A stretch of 64,000 nt of DNA, taken from positions 248,001 through 312,000 of the forward strand of contig CAVTZA010000007.1 in the NCBI GenBank assembly GCA_963739085.1, read 5' to 3'. Each line of letters opens with the position of its first letter. Position 1 is the first letter of the stretch. The stretch is from DATFQE01 sp963739085 (lineage in GTDB: Bacteria > Actinomycetota > Thermoleophilia > Gaiellales > Gaiellaceae). A program made the translations under genes and the position numbers. Below the pieces are notes generated by a model. The model made no database searches. It was given only the letters and a program-made list of their open reading frames with translations, and was not told the DNA's origin. Shown piece after piece: positions 25,757 to 32,973 of this stretch.

Positions 25757-27820
25757 TCAGGCCCGCCGGCGCCGCAGCTCGGCCGCGACTTCGACGCGCC
25801 CCCGCGCGAAGGCGTCAACCCGCCCCCACCGCCCGGGAATGTCGAGCAAGGCGAGGAGCCCGATGTTCTCGGCCAGTGCCGGGTCGACGATGAGGTGGTC
25901 GCCCAGTGGCTCGAGGCCGAGCATCGTACGGAGCAGGAGCAGTGGTGTTCCGGTCGACCAGGCCTGCGGGCTGCACGCCGTGGGGTACTGGACCGGGTAC
26001 TTCGTCACGCCCCGCTCGTAACCGCCGAACGCCTCCGGCAGCCTTCCGTCGAAGAACTCGGCCGCGTCGAGGATGCCGGCGGCGATCACGGCGGCCTCGT
26101 CCTTGAAGCCGTAGCGGCGCAGGCCCCAGGCGATGAACGAGCAGTCGAAGGGCCAAACCGTGCCGACGTGGTACCCGATGGGGTTGTAGCGACCCTCGCC
26201 CTCTGCCAGTGTGCGCACCCCCCAGCCGGAGAAGAGCCTCGGTCCCATGAGGTGCTCTGCGACCTTCTTCGCCTTGGACTTGTCGACGATGCCGCTCCAC
26301 AGCAGATGGCCGTTGTTCGAGGCGAGAGCGTCGATCTGCCGTCCCTCGTTGTCGAGGCCCAGCGCGAAGTACTCGCCGTCTTCGACCCAGAAATCGCGGT
26401 TGAAACGCCGCTTGAGGTCGGCCGCCTGCCGCTCCAGCTCGTCGGCGAACGCGGAATCCTTCCAGATGTCTCGTGCAAGGCGGGCGCCGCGCATCTTCGC
26501 GTCGTAGGCGTAGCCCTGGAGCTCGCAGGTCGCACGCGGGAAGCCCGGGATGCGGCCGTCGCGGTAGGAGATCGAGTCCCAGGAGTCCTTCCAGCACTGG
26601 TTCTCGAGGCCGGTCTCCTCGTTGCGCCGCTGGTACGAGATGTAACCGTTGTCCATCAGGTCGGCGTAGTCGTCGATCCAGGCGAGCGCCGCCCTGGCCT
26701 CGCGTTCGAAGGCGCGAACCAGCCGCTTGTCGCCGCTCCAGCGCTCGTACTCGTCGAGCAGCACGACGTAGAGGGGCGTGGCGTCGGCGGCGCCGTAGTA
26801 CGGCGAGTGCGGTCGCTCCTCGAACGCGGTCATCTCGCCGTACCGCATCTCGTGGAGGATCCGGCCGGGATCCTCGTCACGGAAGTCGTCGACGCGACTT
26901 CCCTGCCAGTCCCCGAGCGCCTGGATGGTCGTTGCTGCGAGCTCCGGCGTGAAGGGCAGCGCCTGCAGGCTCGTGAAGATGCTGTCGCGGCCGAACATGG
27001 TCATGAACCACGGCAGGCCGGCAGCCGGCAGGCTGTGCCCTCCCGCGACCGGCGGCGCGAAGCGCAGCGCGGCGAGGTCGACGAGGCTGCGTCGATAGGT
27101 CGCCTTCAGCGAGTCCGAGTCGGTTTCTAGGCGCGGAGCGTCTGCCAGCCAGCGGTCGAGGCTGCGCTCCATGTTCGGTCGAGCCTTTCGCTGGCCGCGG
27201 TCGTACTTCGGCCGGACGTAGGTTCCTCCGGCGCCCATGGCAGTGACGACGTCGAGATCGGTCGTCCACTCACCCTGAGGCTCGAGGTGAACCGCAAAAC
27301 TCAAGCCCTTCTCGTCGACCTTGGCCGGTGCGGAGGCCGAGATCACGGTCTGGCGCCTGTACGACTCGCGGTCGTACGAGAGCAGGAGGCGGCCCTTCCG
27401 GACCTCTGCGGAGTAGCGCCCCTTCTTCTCCAGCGCATCCTTGACCTCGAACAGGTCGGCGAAATCGCTGGCAGCGTCGATGCGAACCTTGAGGTCGACC
27501 GGCTTGTCGTCGTGGTTGAGGATCGTGAGCTCTTCGTGGAACCCGTCCCCGACCGCGCGCCGGCGAATGACCGAGCTCTTGGCGTCGACGTAGACCGTTC
27601 CGGTGCCCGGCACGAGGAAGAAGCGCGATTCGAAGTACTGCAGGTCGTCGACCGAGAGCGGATTCAGCCGCTCGCCGTCCACGGTCAGGATCCACGTCGA
27701 GAGGAAGCGGGTGTCGGACGAGAAGAGGCCGGTCGGATCCGTCAGCGACGCCTCGATGTCGCCGCGCGAGTCGCTGACCACGAAGGTGTTGCCGTCGAGG
27801 ATCTGAACGAGCCCGTTCAC
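25757..27820 (-). CDS. Amylo-alpha-1,6-glucosidase-type glycogen debranching enzyme
   Basis: 687 residues. The N-terminal beta domain (about 1-230, starting LVQILDGNTFVVSDSRGDIE) and an (alpha/alpha)6 glucosidase domain (about 250-680) match the GDE/MGH-like family (GH63-related). Marks: GLPWFMTMFGRDSIFTSLQ, LENQCWKDSWDSISYRDG, the acidic pair in that region, and YHVGTVWPFDCSFIAWGL. Hydrolyses alpha-1,6 branch points or related alpha-glucans or trehalose-like substrates in the cytosol. ATG start overlapping the SCP2 gene stop by four bases. Confidence 0.88.
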   Translation of the reverse strand: MNGLVQILDGNTFVVSDSRGDIEASLTDPTGLFSSDTRFLSTWILTVDGERLNPLSVDDLQYFESRFFLVPGTGTVYVDAKSSVIRRRAVGDGFHEELTILNHDDKPVDLKVRIDAASDFADLFEVKDALEKKGRYSAEVRKGRLLLSYDRESYRRQTVISASAPAKVDEKGLSFAVHLEPQGEWTTDLDVVTAMGAGGTYVRPKYDRGQRKARPNMERSLDRWLADAPRLETDSDSLKATYRRSLVDLAALRFAPPVAGGHSLPAAGLPWFMTMFGRDSIFTSLQALPFTPELAATTIQALGDWQGSRVDDFRDEDPGRILHEMRYGEMTAFEERPHSPYYGAADATPLYVVLLDEYERWSGDKRLVRAFEREARAALAWIDDYADLMDNGYISYQRRNEETGLENQCWKDSWDSISYRDGRIPGFPRATCELQGYAYDAKMRGARLARDIWKDSAFADELERQAADLKRRFNRDFWVEDGEYFALGLDNEGRQIDALASNNGHLLWSGIVDKSKAKKVAEHLMGPRLFSGWGVRTLAEGEGRYNPIGYHVGTVWPFDCSFIAWGLRRYGFKDEAAVIAAGILDAAEFFDGRLPEAFGGYERGVTKYPVQYPTACSPQAWSTGTPLLLLRTMLGLEPLGDHLIVDPALAENIGLLALLDIPGRWGRVDAFARGRVEVAAELRRRRA

Positions 27821-28164
27821 GACCGCTTCCTTCTGTTCGGCGGTCCTGGGAAGAGGCGCTGAAAGAGCACTAGCAGCTGTGGGTTGCCCTCGACAGCGAC
27901 CAGCCCCCGCAGCAGTGCCGCAGTTGCGTTCTCTTTCCCGGTGACGATCTGTTCGAAGAGCGCCTGGTCCATACGGACAACACAGTCGGCCTTCGCGTTG
28001 GCGTGGGACACGCTCACGTCGCCCTTCTTGACCGCTACGAGCCAGCGGGCCCTGCGCTTGCCGTTCGAGAGGTCGATACGCAAGGTGCCGGTTGCTTTCT
28101 GCAGCAGGGGCTCGTGGCCGCGCGCGTTCAGGTCATCGAAGAACTCTGTTGTTGCATCCGTCAT
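27817..28164 (-). CDS. SCP2 sterol/lipid-binding domain protein
   Basis: 115 residues, single SCP2-fold domain. GTLRIDLSNGKRRARWLVAV, then VSHANAKADCVVRMDQALFE, then QIVTGKENATAALLRGLVAV, EGNPQLLVLFQRLFP. Binds hydrophobic molecules such as fatty acyl chains. Often a free-standing domain in actinobacteria. Overlaps the debranching enzyme start, so co-translated; a functional link between the two is not obvious. Confidence 0.85.
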   Translation of the reverse strand: MTDATTEFFDDLNARGHEPLLQKATGTLRIDLSNGKRRARWLVAVKKGDVSVSHANAKADCVVRMDQALFEQIVTGKENATAALLRGLVAVEGNPQLLVLFQRLFPGPPNRRKRS

Positions 28165-28424
28165 CGGCCCCTCGTTGTCGGTCGCTCAATGGAAGCGCCG
28201 TGCCTCGCGAGATGCATCACCCTGACCGCATGAACCACACAGTTGGATGATGCTCCGACTCCCATCCGATCGCCGACGCCCGCCGACCTCATCGGATCGG
28301 GACGATCTCCCGGCTCAGCGCGATTGAGCGCTGAAGCGCGACCGACGCTCAGTAGCGCCGGCCGGTGACGTGGTCCAGGTCGGCGTCCCTGGGCGCACTC
28401 GGCCCAGCGGCTAGGCGGTCGAGG

Positions 28425-28598
28425 CTAGATTCGCCCGCGCCTACGCCCAGGCCGCCCAGGTGTGACGGCCGCGGCCACAACCGCGGTTTTCGCAACCGGC
28501 GACGGGCCAGGTGAAACGGCCTTGGCCACCACAGCGGTCTTTGCTACCGGGGCGCCGACGACACCAACTCGTCCTGCACGCGCTGGCCTGAGGGGCAT
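28425..28598 (-). CDS. Small Ala/Val-rich protein with internal repeat
   Basis: 57 residues from ATG 28598 with AAGGAG eight bases upstream. The phrase APVAKTAVVAKAVSPG is followed by PSPVAKTAVVAAAVTPG, a direct internal duplication, and the ends are basic (RPARAGR, GRRRGRI). It looks like a small basic, possibly nucleic-acid- or membrane-associated protein. Not recognised. Confidence 0.35.
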   Translation of the reverse strand: MPLRPARAGRVGVVGAPVAKTAVVAKAVSPGPSPVAKTAVVAAAVTPGRPGRRRGRI

Positions 28599-28784
28599 CT
28601 CAGTCTCCTTCGGTCTTGGATGCTTCATCGGCCGGCGAGCAGCAGACGAAGACGAAGACGGCGCTCGAGTTCTTCGCGAACGAGCTGGCGTCGAGCGGCT
28701 AGTCCCCTGAGCGTCCCTGGGACAAAGTCTTGTTCATCGTTGTCAGTCCGATGAACACAACACGCACCTTTGCAGGGATTCTAG

Positions 28785-28858
28785 AGCGGATGATGGGACT
28801 CGAACCCACGACCTTCTGCATGGCAAGCAGATGCTCTAGCCAACTGAGCTACATCCGC
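28785..28858 (-). tRNA. tRNA-Gly (GCC)
   Basis: GCGGATGTAGCTCAGTTGG... on the minus strand, anticodon loop TTGCCAT (GCC), T-loop GGTTCGAGTCC, acceptor GCGGATG/CATCCGC, discriminator U. CCA not encoded. Confidence 0.95.
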
Positions 28859-28919
28859 ATTGGGGGCCAGTATAGCCGCGGTTTTCGCCGGCACTTTCGC
28901 GGCAGCTAGCTTCTGGACC

Positions 28920-29276
28920 GTGGAGTTCGACCGGCACACGATCGTGTTGCTCGTGCGTCCCACGGACGCGCCCGACTTCAGCGAGGAGGAGGCGCTGCGG
29001 CTCCAGGACGCGCATCTCGCGAACCAGGCCCGCCTCGGCGACGAGGGGTACGTGATCGCGGCAGGCCCGTTCACCGACCAGGACGACGAGCGCCTCCGCG
29101 GGATCGCGGTGTTGAGCTGCGACCCGGAGACCGCGCGCGAGCTCTACGCGTCGGACCCCGCCGTGCAGGCCGGGCGGCTCGGCGTCGAGATCCTCACCTG
29201 GATGACGCCGGCCGGGAACGTCCGGTTCGAGCAGGTGCAGGCACCGCGCTCGACGGCCGAAGCGCTCGACGACTAG
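28920..29276 (+). CDS. YCII-related domain protein
   Basis: 118 residues from GTG 28920. Ferredoxin-like alpha-beta fold of the YciI family: VEFDRHTIVLLVRPTDAPDF, then LQDAHLANQARLGDEGYVIAAGP (in two parts) and a His-Asp pair (HLANQ, GPFTD) that are the putative catalytic residues of the family. Small soluble protein; reaction unknown for most members. Convergent with the PEBP gene, stops overlapping in CTAG. Confidence 0.8.
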   Translation: MEFDRHTIVLLVRPTDAPDFSEEEALRLQDAHLANQARLGDEGYVIAAGPFTDQDDERLRGIAVLSCDPETARELYASDPAVQAGRLGVEILTWMTPAGNVRFEQVQAPRSTAEALDD

Positions 29277-29812
29277 CTGCGCTCGTAGGGCGCGGTCAGT
29301 CGCGCCTCGGCGATCACGTGCGGGGCGACGGCGTCGTCGAACGCCTTGCGATCGGCGCCCGCGGCGAGCTCGACCGGCGCGTCGAGCGCCAACAGGCGCA
29401 GGACGTACTCGTGCTCGTGGCCTTCGGGCGGGCACGGCCCGCCGTAGCCCGTGCGGCCGAAGTCGTTCTCGCCCTCGCGCATTCGGACGGCACCCGGGAT
29501 ATGCGTCGCCTTCGGGTCGAGCCCGTACGCGAGCCAGTGGGTGAACGTCCCGCCCGGCGCATCGGGGTCCTCGAATACGAGGCCGAGCTGCTTCGCGTCG
29601 CCGGGGACTCCCTTCCACACGAGCGCAGGGGCGACGTCCTCGCCGTCGCATGTGAAGCGCGCGTCGATCTTCTGGCCGTCCGTGAGCTGGCTCTCCGGGG
29701 TGAACTCGAAGCCGGCCGCGGCCGGGCCTTGCTCGAGGTCGGTGCCGCTCCCATCGCCCCCGCCGCACGCCGCCAGGACGAGCAGGATCGATGCGAGCGC
29801 GAGGAGCCTCAC
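29273..29812 (-). CDS. PEBP/YbhB-family lipoprotein
   Basis: 179 residues. Lipoprotein signal LASILLVLAACGGG with the lipidated Cys near residue 16, then a phosphatidylethanolamine-binding-protein domain: RFTCDGEDVAPALVWKGVP, FEDPDAPGGTFTHWLAYGL and GGPCPPEGHEHEYVLRLLAL. These form the conserved ligand pocket (DPDAP and GPCPP). Attached to the outer face of the membrane. GTG start overlaps the RNase HI stop by four bases. Ligand unknown. Confidence 0.88.
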   Translation of the reverse strand: MRLLALASILLVLAACGGGDGSGTDLEQGPAAAGFEFTPESQLTDGQKIDARFTCDGEDVAPALVWKGVPGDAKQLGLVFEDPDAPGGTFTHWLAYGLDPKATHIPGAVRMREGENDFGRTGYGGPCPPEGHEHEYVLRLLALDAPVELAAGADRKAFDDAVAPHVIAEARLTAPYERS

Positions 29813-30213
29813 CCCATCGCTTGGTCGAGCGCCTCGTTGACGAGCCTGTCCGCGAGCTCGTTGTGCTCGCGTCGCACTGCGTTCCAGCGGACGCGCGGGA
29901 TCCGGCGTGAGAGCCGCGAGGCCTGGACGGACAGGTCACGCAGGGCCTCGTTCTTGACGCGGTACTCGCCTTTCATCTGCTTGACGAGCAGCTCGGAGTC
30001 GGAGATGACGTCGAGCTCGCGGACGCCGACCTCGACCGCGCGCTCCAGCCCCGCGATGAGCGCCCGGTACTCGGCGACGTTGTTCGTCGCGACCCCGATC
30101 GCCTCGCCGTGCGCCGCGAGGACGGTGCCGTCGTCGTCCTCGAGCACGTAGCCGAAGGCCGCCGGGCCGGGGTTCCCGCGGGCGCCGCCGTCCGTCCACA
30201 GCTTGGCCTTCAC
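29809..30213 (-). CDS. rnhA: Ribonuclease HI
   Basis: 134 residues, compact RNase H fold. The four catalytic acids are visible: WTDGGARGNPGPAAFG (Asp), TNNVAEYRALIAGLE (Glu), ISDSELLVKQM (Asp) and the final Asp in NELADRLVNEALD. Cleaves RNA in RNA-DNA hybrids in the cytosol. The RGNPGP form, without the basic handle of E. coli RnhA, is the usual actinobacterial and archaeal-like type. Start ATG, seven bases after the aldehyde dehydrogenase. Confidence 0.93.
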   Translation of the reverse strand: MKAKLWTDGGARGNPGPAAFGYVLEDDDGTVLAAHGEAIGVATNNVAEYRALIAGLERAVEVGVRELDVISDSELLVKQMKGEYRVKNEALRDLSVQASRLSRRIPRVRWNAVRREHNELADRLVNEALDQAMG

Positions 30214-30220
30214 GGACGGG

Positions 30221-31726
30221 CTACTCGCCGAGGTTGTCGATCTGGGCGCGCTGGAGCCTGCCCGAGTAGTCGACGTAGACCGACTTCCACTCGGTGAAGA
30301 CGTCGAGCGCCGCCTGGCCCGCCTCGCGGTGGCCGTTGCCGGTGTCCTTGGTGCCGCCGAACGGCAGGTGCACCTCGGCCCCGGTCGTGCCCGCGTTGAT
30401 GTAGGTGATGCCGGTGTCGAGGTCGCGGATCGCTCGGAACGCCGTGTTCACGTCCTGCGTGAAGATCGACGACGAGAGCCCGTACTGCACGCCGTTCGCG
30501 ACCCGAAGCGCCTCCTCGAAGGAGTCGACGGGAATGAGCGCGGTGGTCGGGCCGAAGATCTCCTCCTGCGCGATTCGCATGTCCGGCTTCACGTCGCCGA
30601 AGACGGTCGGTCGGTAGTAGAAGCCCTTGTCGAGACCGTTGCCGCTCGCGACCTCGCCTCCGGTGAGCAGGTCGGCGCCCTCGCCGGTTCCGATCTCGGT
30701 GTACGAGTGGATCTTCTCGAGCGCGCGCTGGTTGATCACGGGGCCGATGTCGGTGTCGTCCTCCCACCCCACGCCGAGCTGCAGCTGCTCGACCGCGTCG
30801 ACCAGCCGTTTCTTCAGCTGCTCGTAGACGCCGCGCTGCACGATCACGCGGCTCGCCGCGGTGCACCGCTGGCCGGAGGTGCCGAAGGCCGACCAGATGA
30901 TCCCGTCCACCGCGAGGTCGAGCTTGGCGTCGTCGAGGACGATGATGGCGTTCTTGCCGCCGAGCTCGAGGTGGACGCGCTTCAGCTCGTCCGCCCCGTT
31001 CTTCAGCACGGCAACGCCCGTCTCGCGGGAGCCGGTCAGCGTGATCACCGGGACGTCGGGATGGCGGACCAAAGCGTCGCCGACGGCGCCGCCGCCGCCG
31101 TGGACGATGTTCACGACCCCCGCGGGCACACCCGCCTCGGCGAGCAGCTCCACGAAGCGCTCGCCCAGGAGCGGCGTGTCGGTCGCCGGCTTGAAGACGA
31201 TCGTGTTGCCGGCGACGAGAGCCGGCGCGATCTTCCAGGAAGGGATTGCGATCGGGAAGTTCCAGGGCGTGATCACCCCGACGACGCCGATCGGCATCCG
31301 CACGCTCATGTTGAACTTGTCCCTGAGCTCCGACGGCGTGGTCTGGCCGTAGAGGCGCCTGCCCTCGCCGGCCATGTAGAAGCTCATGTCGATCGCTTCC
31401 TGGACGTCGCCGCCCGCCTCGGCGCGCACCTTCCCCATCTCGCGCGTCATCAGCTCCGTGAGGTCGTCCTTGTGCTCGGCCAGCAGGTGCGCGAAGCGGA
31501 AGAGGATCTCGCCCCGCTTCGGGGCCGGCACGAGGCGCCACTCCTCGTAGGCCTCCTTCGCAACCGAGACGGCCCGCTCGACGTCGGCGGGCCCGGACTT
31601 CGGGAAGACGCCGATGATGTCGCCGTTCGCCGGGCTGGTCGACTCGAACGTCTCGCCCGACTCGGCGTCGACCCACTCGCCGCCGATGTAGTTCTTGAAC
31701 GTCTTCGCGCCGCCGAGCAGCCTCAC
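30221..31726 (-). CDS. Aldehyde dehydrogenase (NAD(P)+)
   Basis: 501 residues, full ALDH length. VGVITPWNFPIAIPSWKIAP (cofactor site), LTGSRETGVAVLKNG, LELGGKNAIIV (general-base Glu), SGQRCTAASRVIV (catalytic Cys near 296) and QEEIFGPTTALIPVDS. The C-terminal LPFGGTKDTGNGHREAGQAAL resembles the ALDH7-like and succinate/aminoadipate-semialdehyde group, but the substrate cannot be fixed. Cytosolic oxidation of an aldehyde to its acid. Start chosen at the annotated Met-Arg-Leu-Leu; a second Met is absent nearby. Confidence 0.9.
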   Translation of the reverse strand: MRLLGGAKTFKNYIGGEWVDAESGETFESTSPANGDIIGVFPKSGPADVERAVSVAKEAYEEWRLVPAPKRGEILFRFAHLLAEHKDDLTELMTREMGKVRAEAGGDVQEAIDMSFYMAGEGRRLYGQTTPSELRDKFNMSVRMPIGVVGVITPWNFPIAIPSWKIAPALVAGNTIVFKPATDTPLLGERFVELLAEAGVPAGVVNIVHGGGGAVGDALVRHPDVPVITLTGSRETGVAVLKNGADELKRVHLELGGKNAIIVLDDAKLDLAVDGIIWSAFGTSGQRCTAASRVIVQRGVYEQLKKRLVDAVEQLQLGVGWEDDTDIGPVINQRALEKIHSYTEIGTGEGADLLTGGEVASGNGLDKGFYYRPTVFGDVKPDMRIAQEEIFGPTTALIPVDSFEEALRVANGVQYGLSSSIFTQDVNTAFRAIRDLDTGITYINAGTTGAEVHLPFGGTKDTGNGHREAGQAALDVFTEWKSVYVDYSGRLQRAQIDNLGE

Positions 31727-31744
31727 GGCCGCGATCGTAGCGGT

Positions 31745-31976
31745 CTAGGCAGTCTCAGGGACGTCCGTGGCGGGGAAGGTCCCCGGCCGCCGGCGGCGGC
31801 GGTCGCGGAGCTCGCGCCGCTCCTTCTGCTCCGCTGTCGGCTCGTGGAGCGAGCGGCGGTCCGGGCCAGCTGCGCCGGTCGACGATCACCGACACGTTGG
31901 GGTTGTCCCGGTAGTACTCGGTCAGCCGGTCGAAGAGCTCGCCCTCGAGCTCCGGCGGAATGACGCAGTAGATCAT
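31745..31976 (-). CDS. Small conserved actinobacterial protein with DRR repeats, frameshifted
   Basis: N-terminal frame: IYCVIPPELEGELFDRLTEY, then YRDNPNVSVIVDRRS. After about 31868 the sense continues in the next frame: DRRSLHEPTAEQKERRELRD, then RRRRRPGTFPATDVPETA and TAG at 31747-31745. The 'VIVDRR...DRRxxRDRR' layout recurs in short actinobacterial proteins (about 75 residues). An indel in CAGCTGGCCCGGACC is inferred. If the first frame is taken alone it ends at 31755 with a Pro/Ala-rich tail. Confidence 0.5.
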
Positions 31977-32021
31977 CCTCTGCTGATTGTAGGAGTCGTC
32001 CCGGTGGACAACCAGGCCTAG

Positions 32022-32636
32022 TTAGACCCGTGCGATCTCGGGCACGAGCCGGCCGCGCGCGTCGAGGCTCGCGTTCCACGCCTTGAAGGTGCCGTCGACC
32101 TCTGCGAGCTCGAGCCCGCGCTCCTCCAGGCGCACGGGCTGGGCCGAGTCGACGGTGACGCGGTACTGGTACCAGGAGATGTCCCAGGCGATCGTGATCA
32201 CGACCTCCGTGTTGACGCCCGAGAGCGGCACGATGCTCGCCTTCGGCTCGCCGAGGCTCTTCGCGATGCCGGCGATCGTGCGCCGGTAGGCGCTCGCGTT
32301 GAAGAGGTCGGCAGCGTCGACCATGGTCAGCTCGTGCTCCGTCAGCCGGCGCAGAATCGGCTCCGGCGCGACGGTCTCGTCCTCGGACGCCGTGCGGCGC
32401 GGGTCGAAGATCGCCGACAGCGACAGCCTGCGCCTGCGCTTGGCGGGAGGCACGGTCGGCGAGGTCGGTGAGCCCTCCTTGGCCCAGCCCCGCTCGATTG
32501 CCTCGTCGGCGCACAGCTGACAGACGTCGACGAGCTCTCCCCCGTGCGCCGCGAAGCGGAGCGCGCGCTCCCCGACGAGGAGCGTCCGCTCGCAGATCGC
32601 GCACCTGAGGTCGACGAGTGTCCTTGCGGACCGCAT
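32022..32636 (-). CDS. Conserved hypothetical protein with N-terminal zinc ribbon
   Basis: 204 residues from ATG 32636. LRCAICERTLLVGERALRFA and VDVCQLCADEAIERGW give two CxxC pairs (about 11-14 and 36-39), then a basic linker, then an alpha/beta domain with TIAGIAKSLGEPKASIVPLS and TIAWDISWYQYRVTVD. I recall similar actinobacterial proteins of unknown role. It is preceded by the tandem 165-bp repeat, which separates it from the EF-G-like gene. Confidence 0.72.
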   Translation of the reverse strand: MRSARTLVDLRCAICERTLLVGERALRFAAHGGELVDVCQLCADEAIERGWAKEGSPTSPTVPPAKRRRRLSLSAIFDPRRTASEDETVAPEPILRRLTEHELTMVDAADLFNASAYRRTIAGIAKSLGEPKASIVPLSGVNTEVVITIAWDISWYQYRVTVDSAQPVRLEERGLELAEVDGTFKAWNASLDARGRLVPEIARV

Positions 32637-32641
32637 CAGCT

Positions 32642-32806
32642 GTGCCGCCTCCGGTGACGCTGCCCCGCTTCTGGGTCGCGAGCACCAAGCCAGGGGCCGC
32701 ACTCGGCCGCGTCAAAGGCTCTTTGCAGCCTTCGCAAGGTCGAGGGTGGTTCCTGGCGCCGCGTGATCGCGGGCCAGAAGTAGGCGTGTGTTGCCGGAGG
32801 TGGCAC
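32642..32806. repeat. 165-bp palindromic repeat unit, first tandem copy
   Basis: Ends GTGCCGCCTCCGG and CCGGAGGTGGCAC are inverted copies with one mismatch. Further in, CTTCTGG and CCAGAAG and then CGCGA/TCGCG also pair, so the whole unit is a long imperfect hairpin. Nearly identical (one visible substitution, GTCGCGAG versus GTCGGGAG) to the unit at 32809-32973. No protein-coding signal. Confidence 0.85.
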
Positions 32807-32808
32807 TA

Positions 32809-32973
32809 GTGCCGCCTCCGGTGACGCTGCCCCGCTTCTGGGTCGGGAGCACCAAGCCAGGGGCCGCACTCGGCCGCGTCAAAGGCTCTTTGCAGCCTTC
32901 GCAAGGTCGAGGGTGGTTCCTGGCGCCGCGTGATCGCGGGCCAGAAGTAGGCGTGTGTTGCCGGAGGTGGCAC
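32809..32973. repeat. 165-bp palindromic repeat unit, second tandem copy
   Basis: Same sequence as 32642-32806. The copies are joined as CAC-TA-GTG, and the right end of this one is again CAC-TA-GTG, where CTA is the complement of the EF-G-like gene's stop codon. A TA between copies and after the second fits insertion at TA dinucleotides (as for IS630/mariner-derived miniature elements), but the left end of copy one lacks it. Confidence 0.85.
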
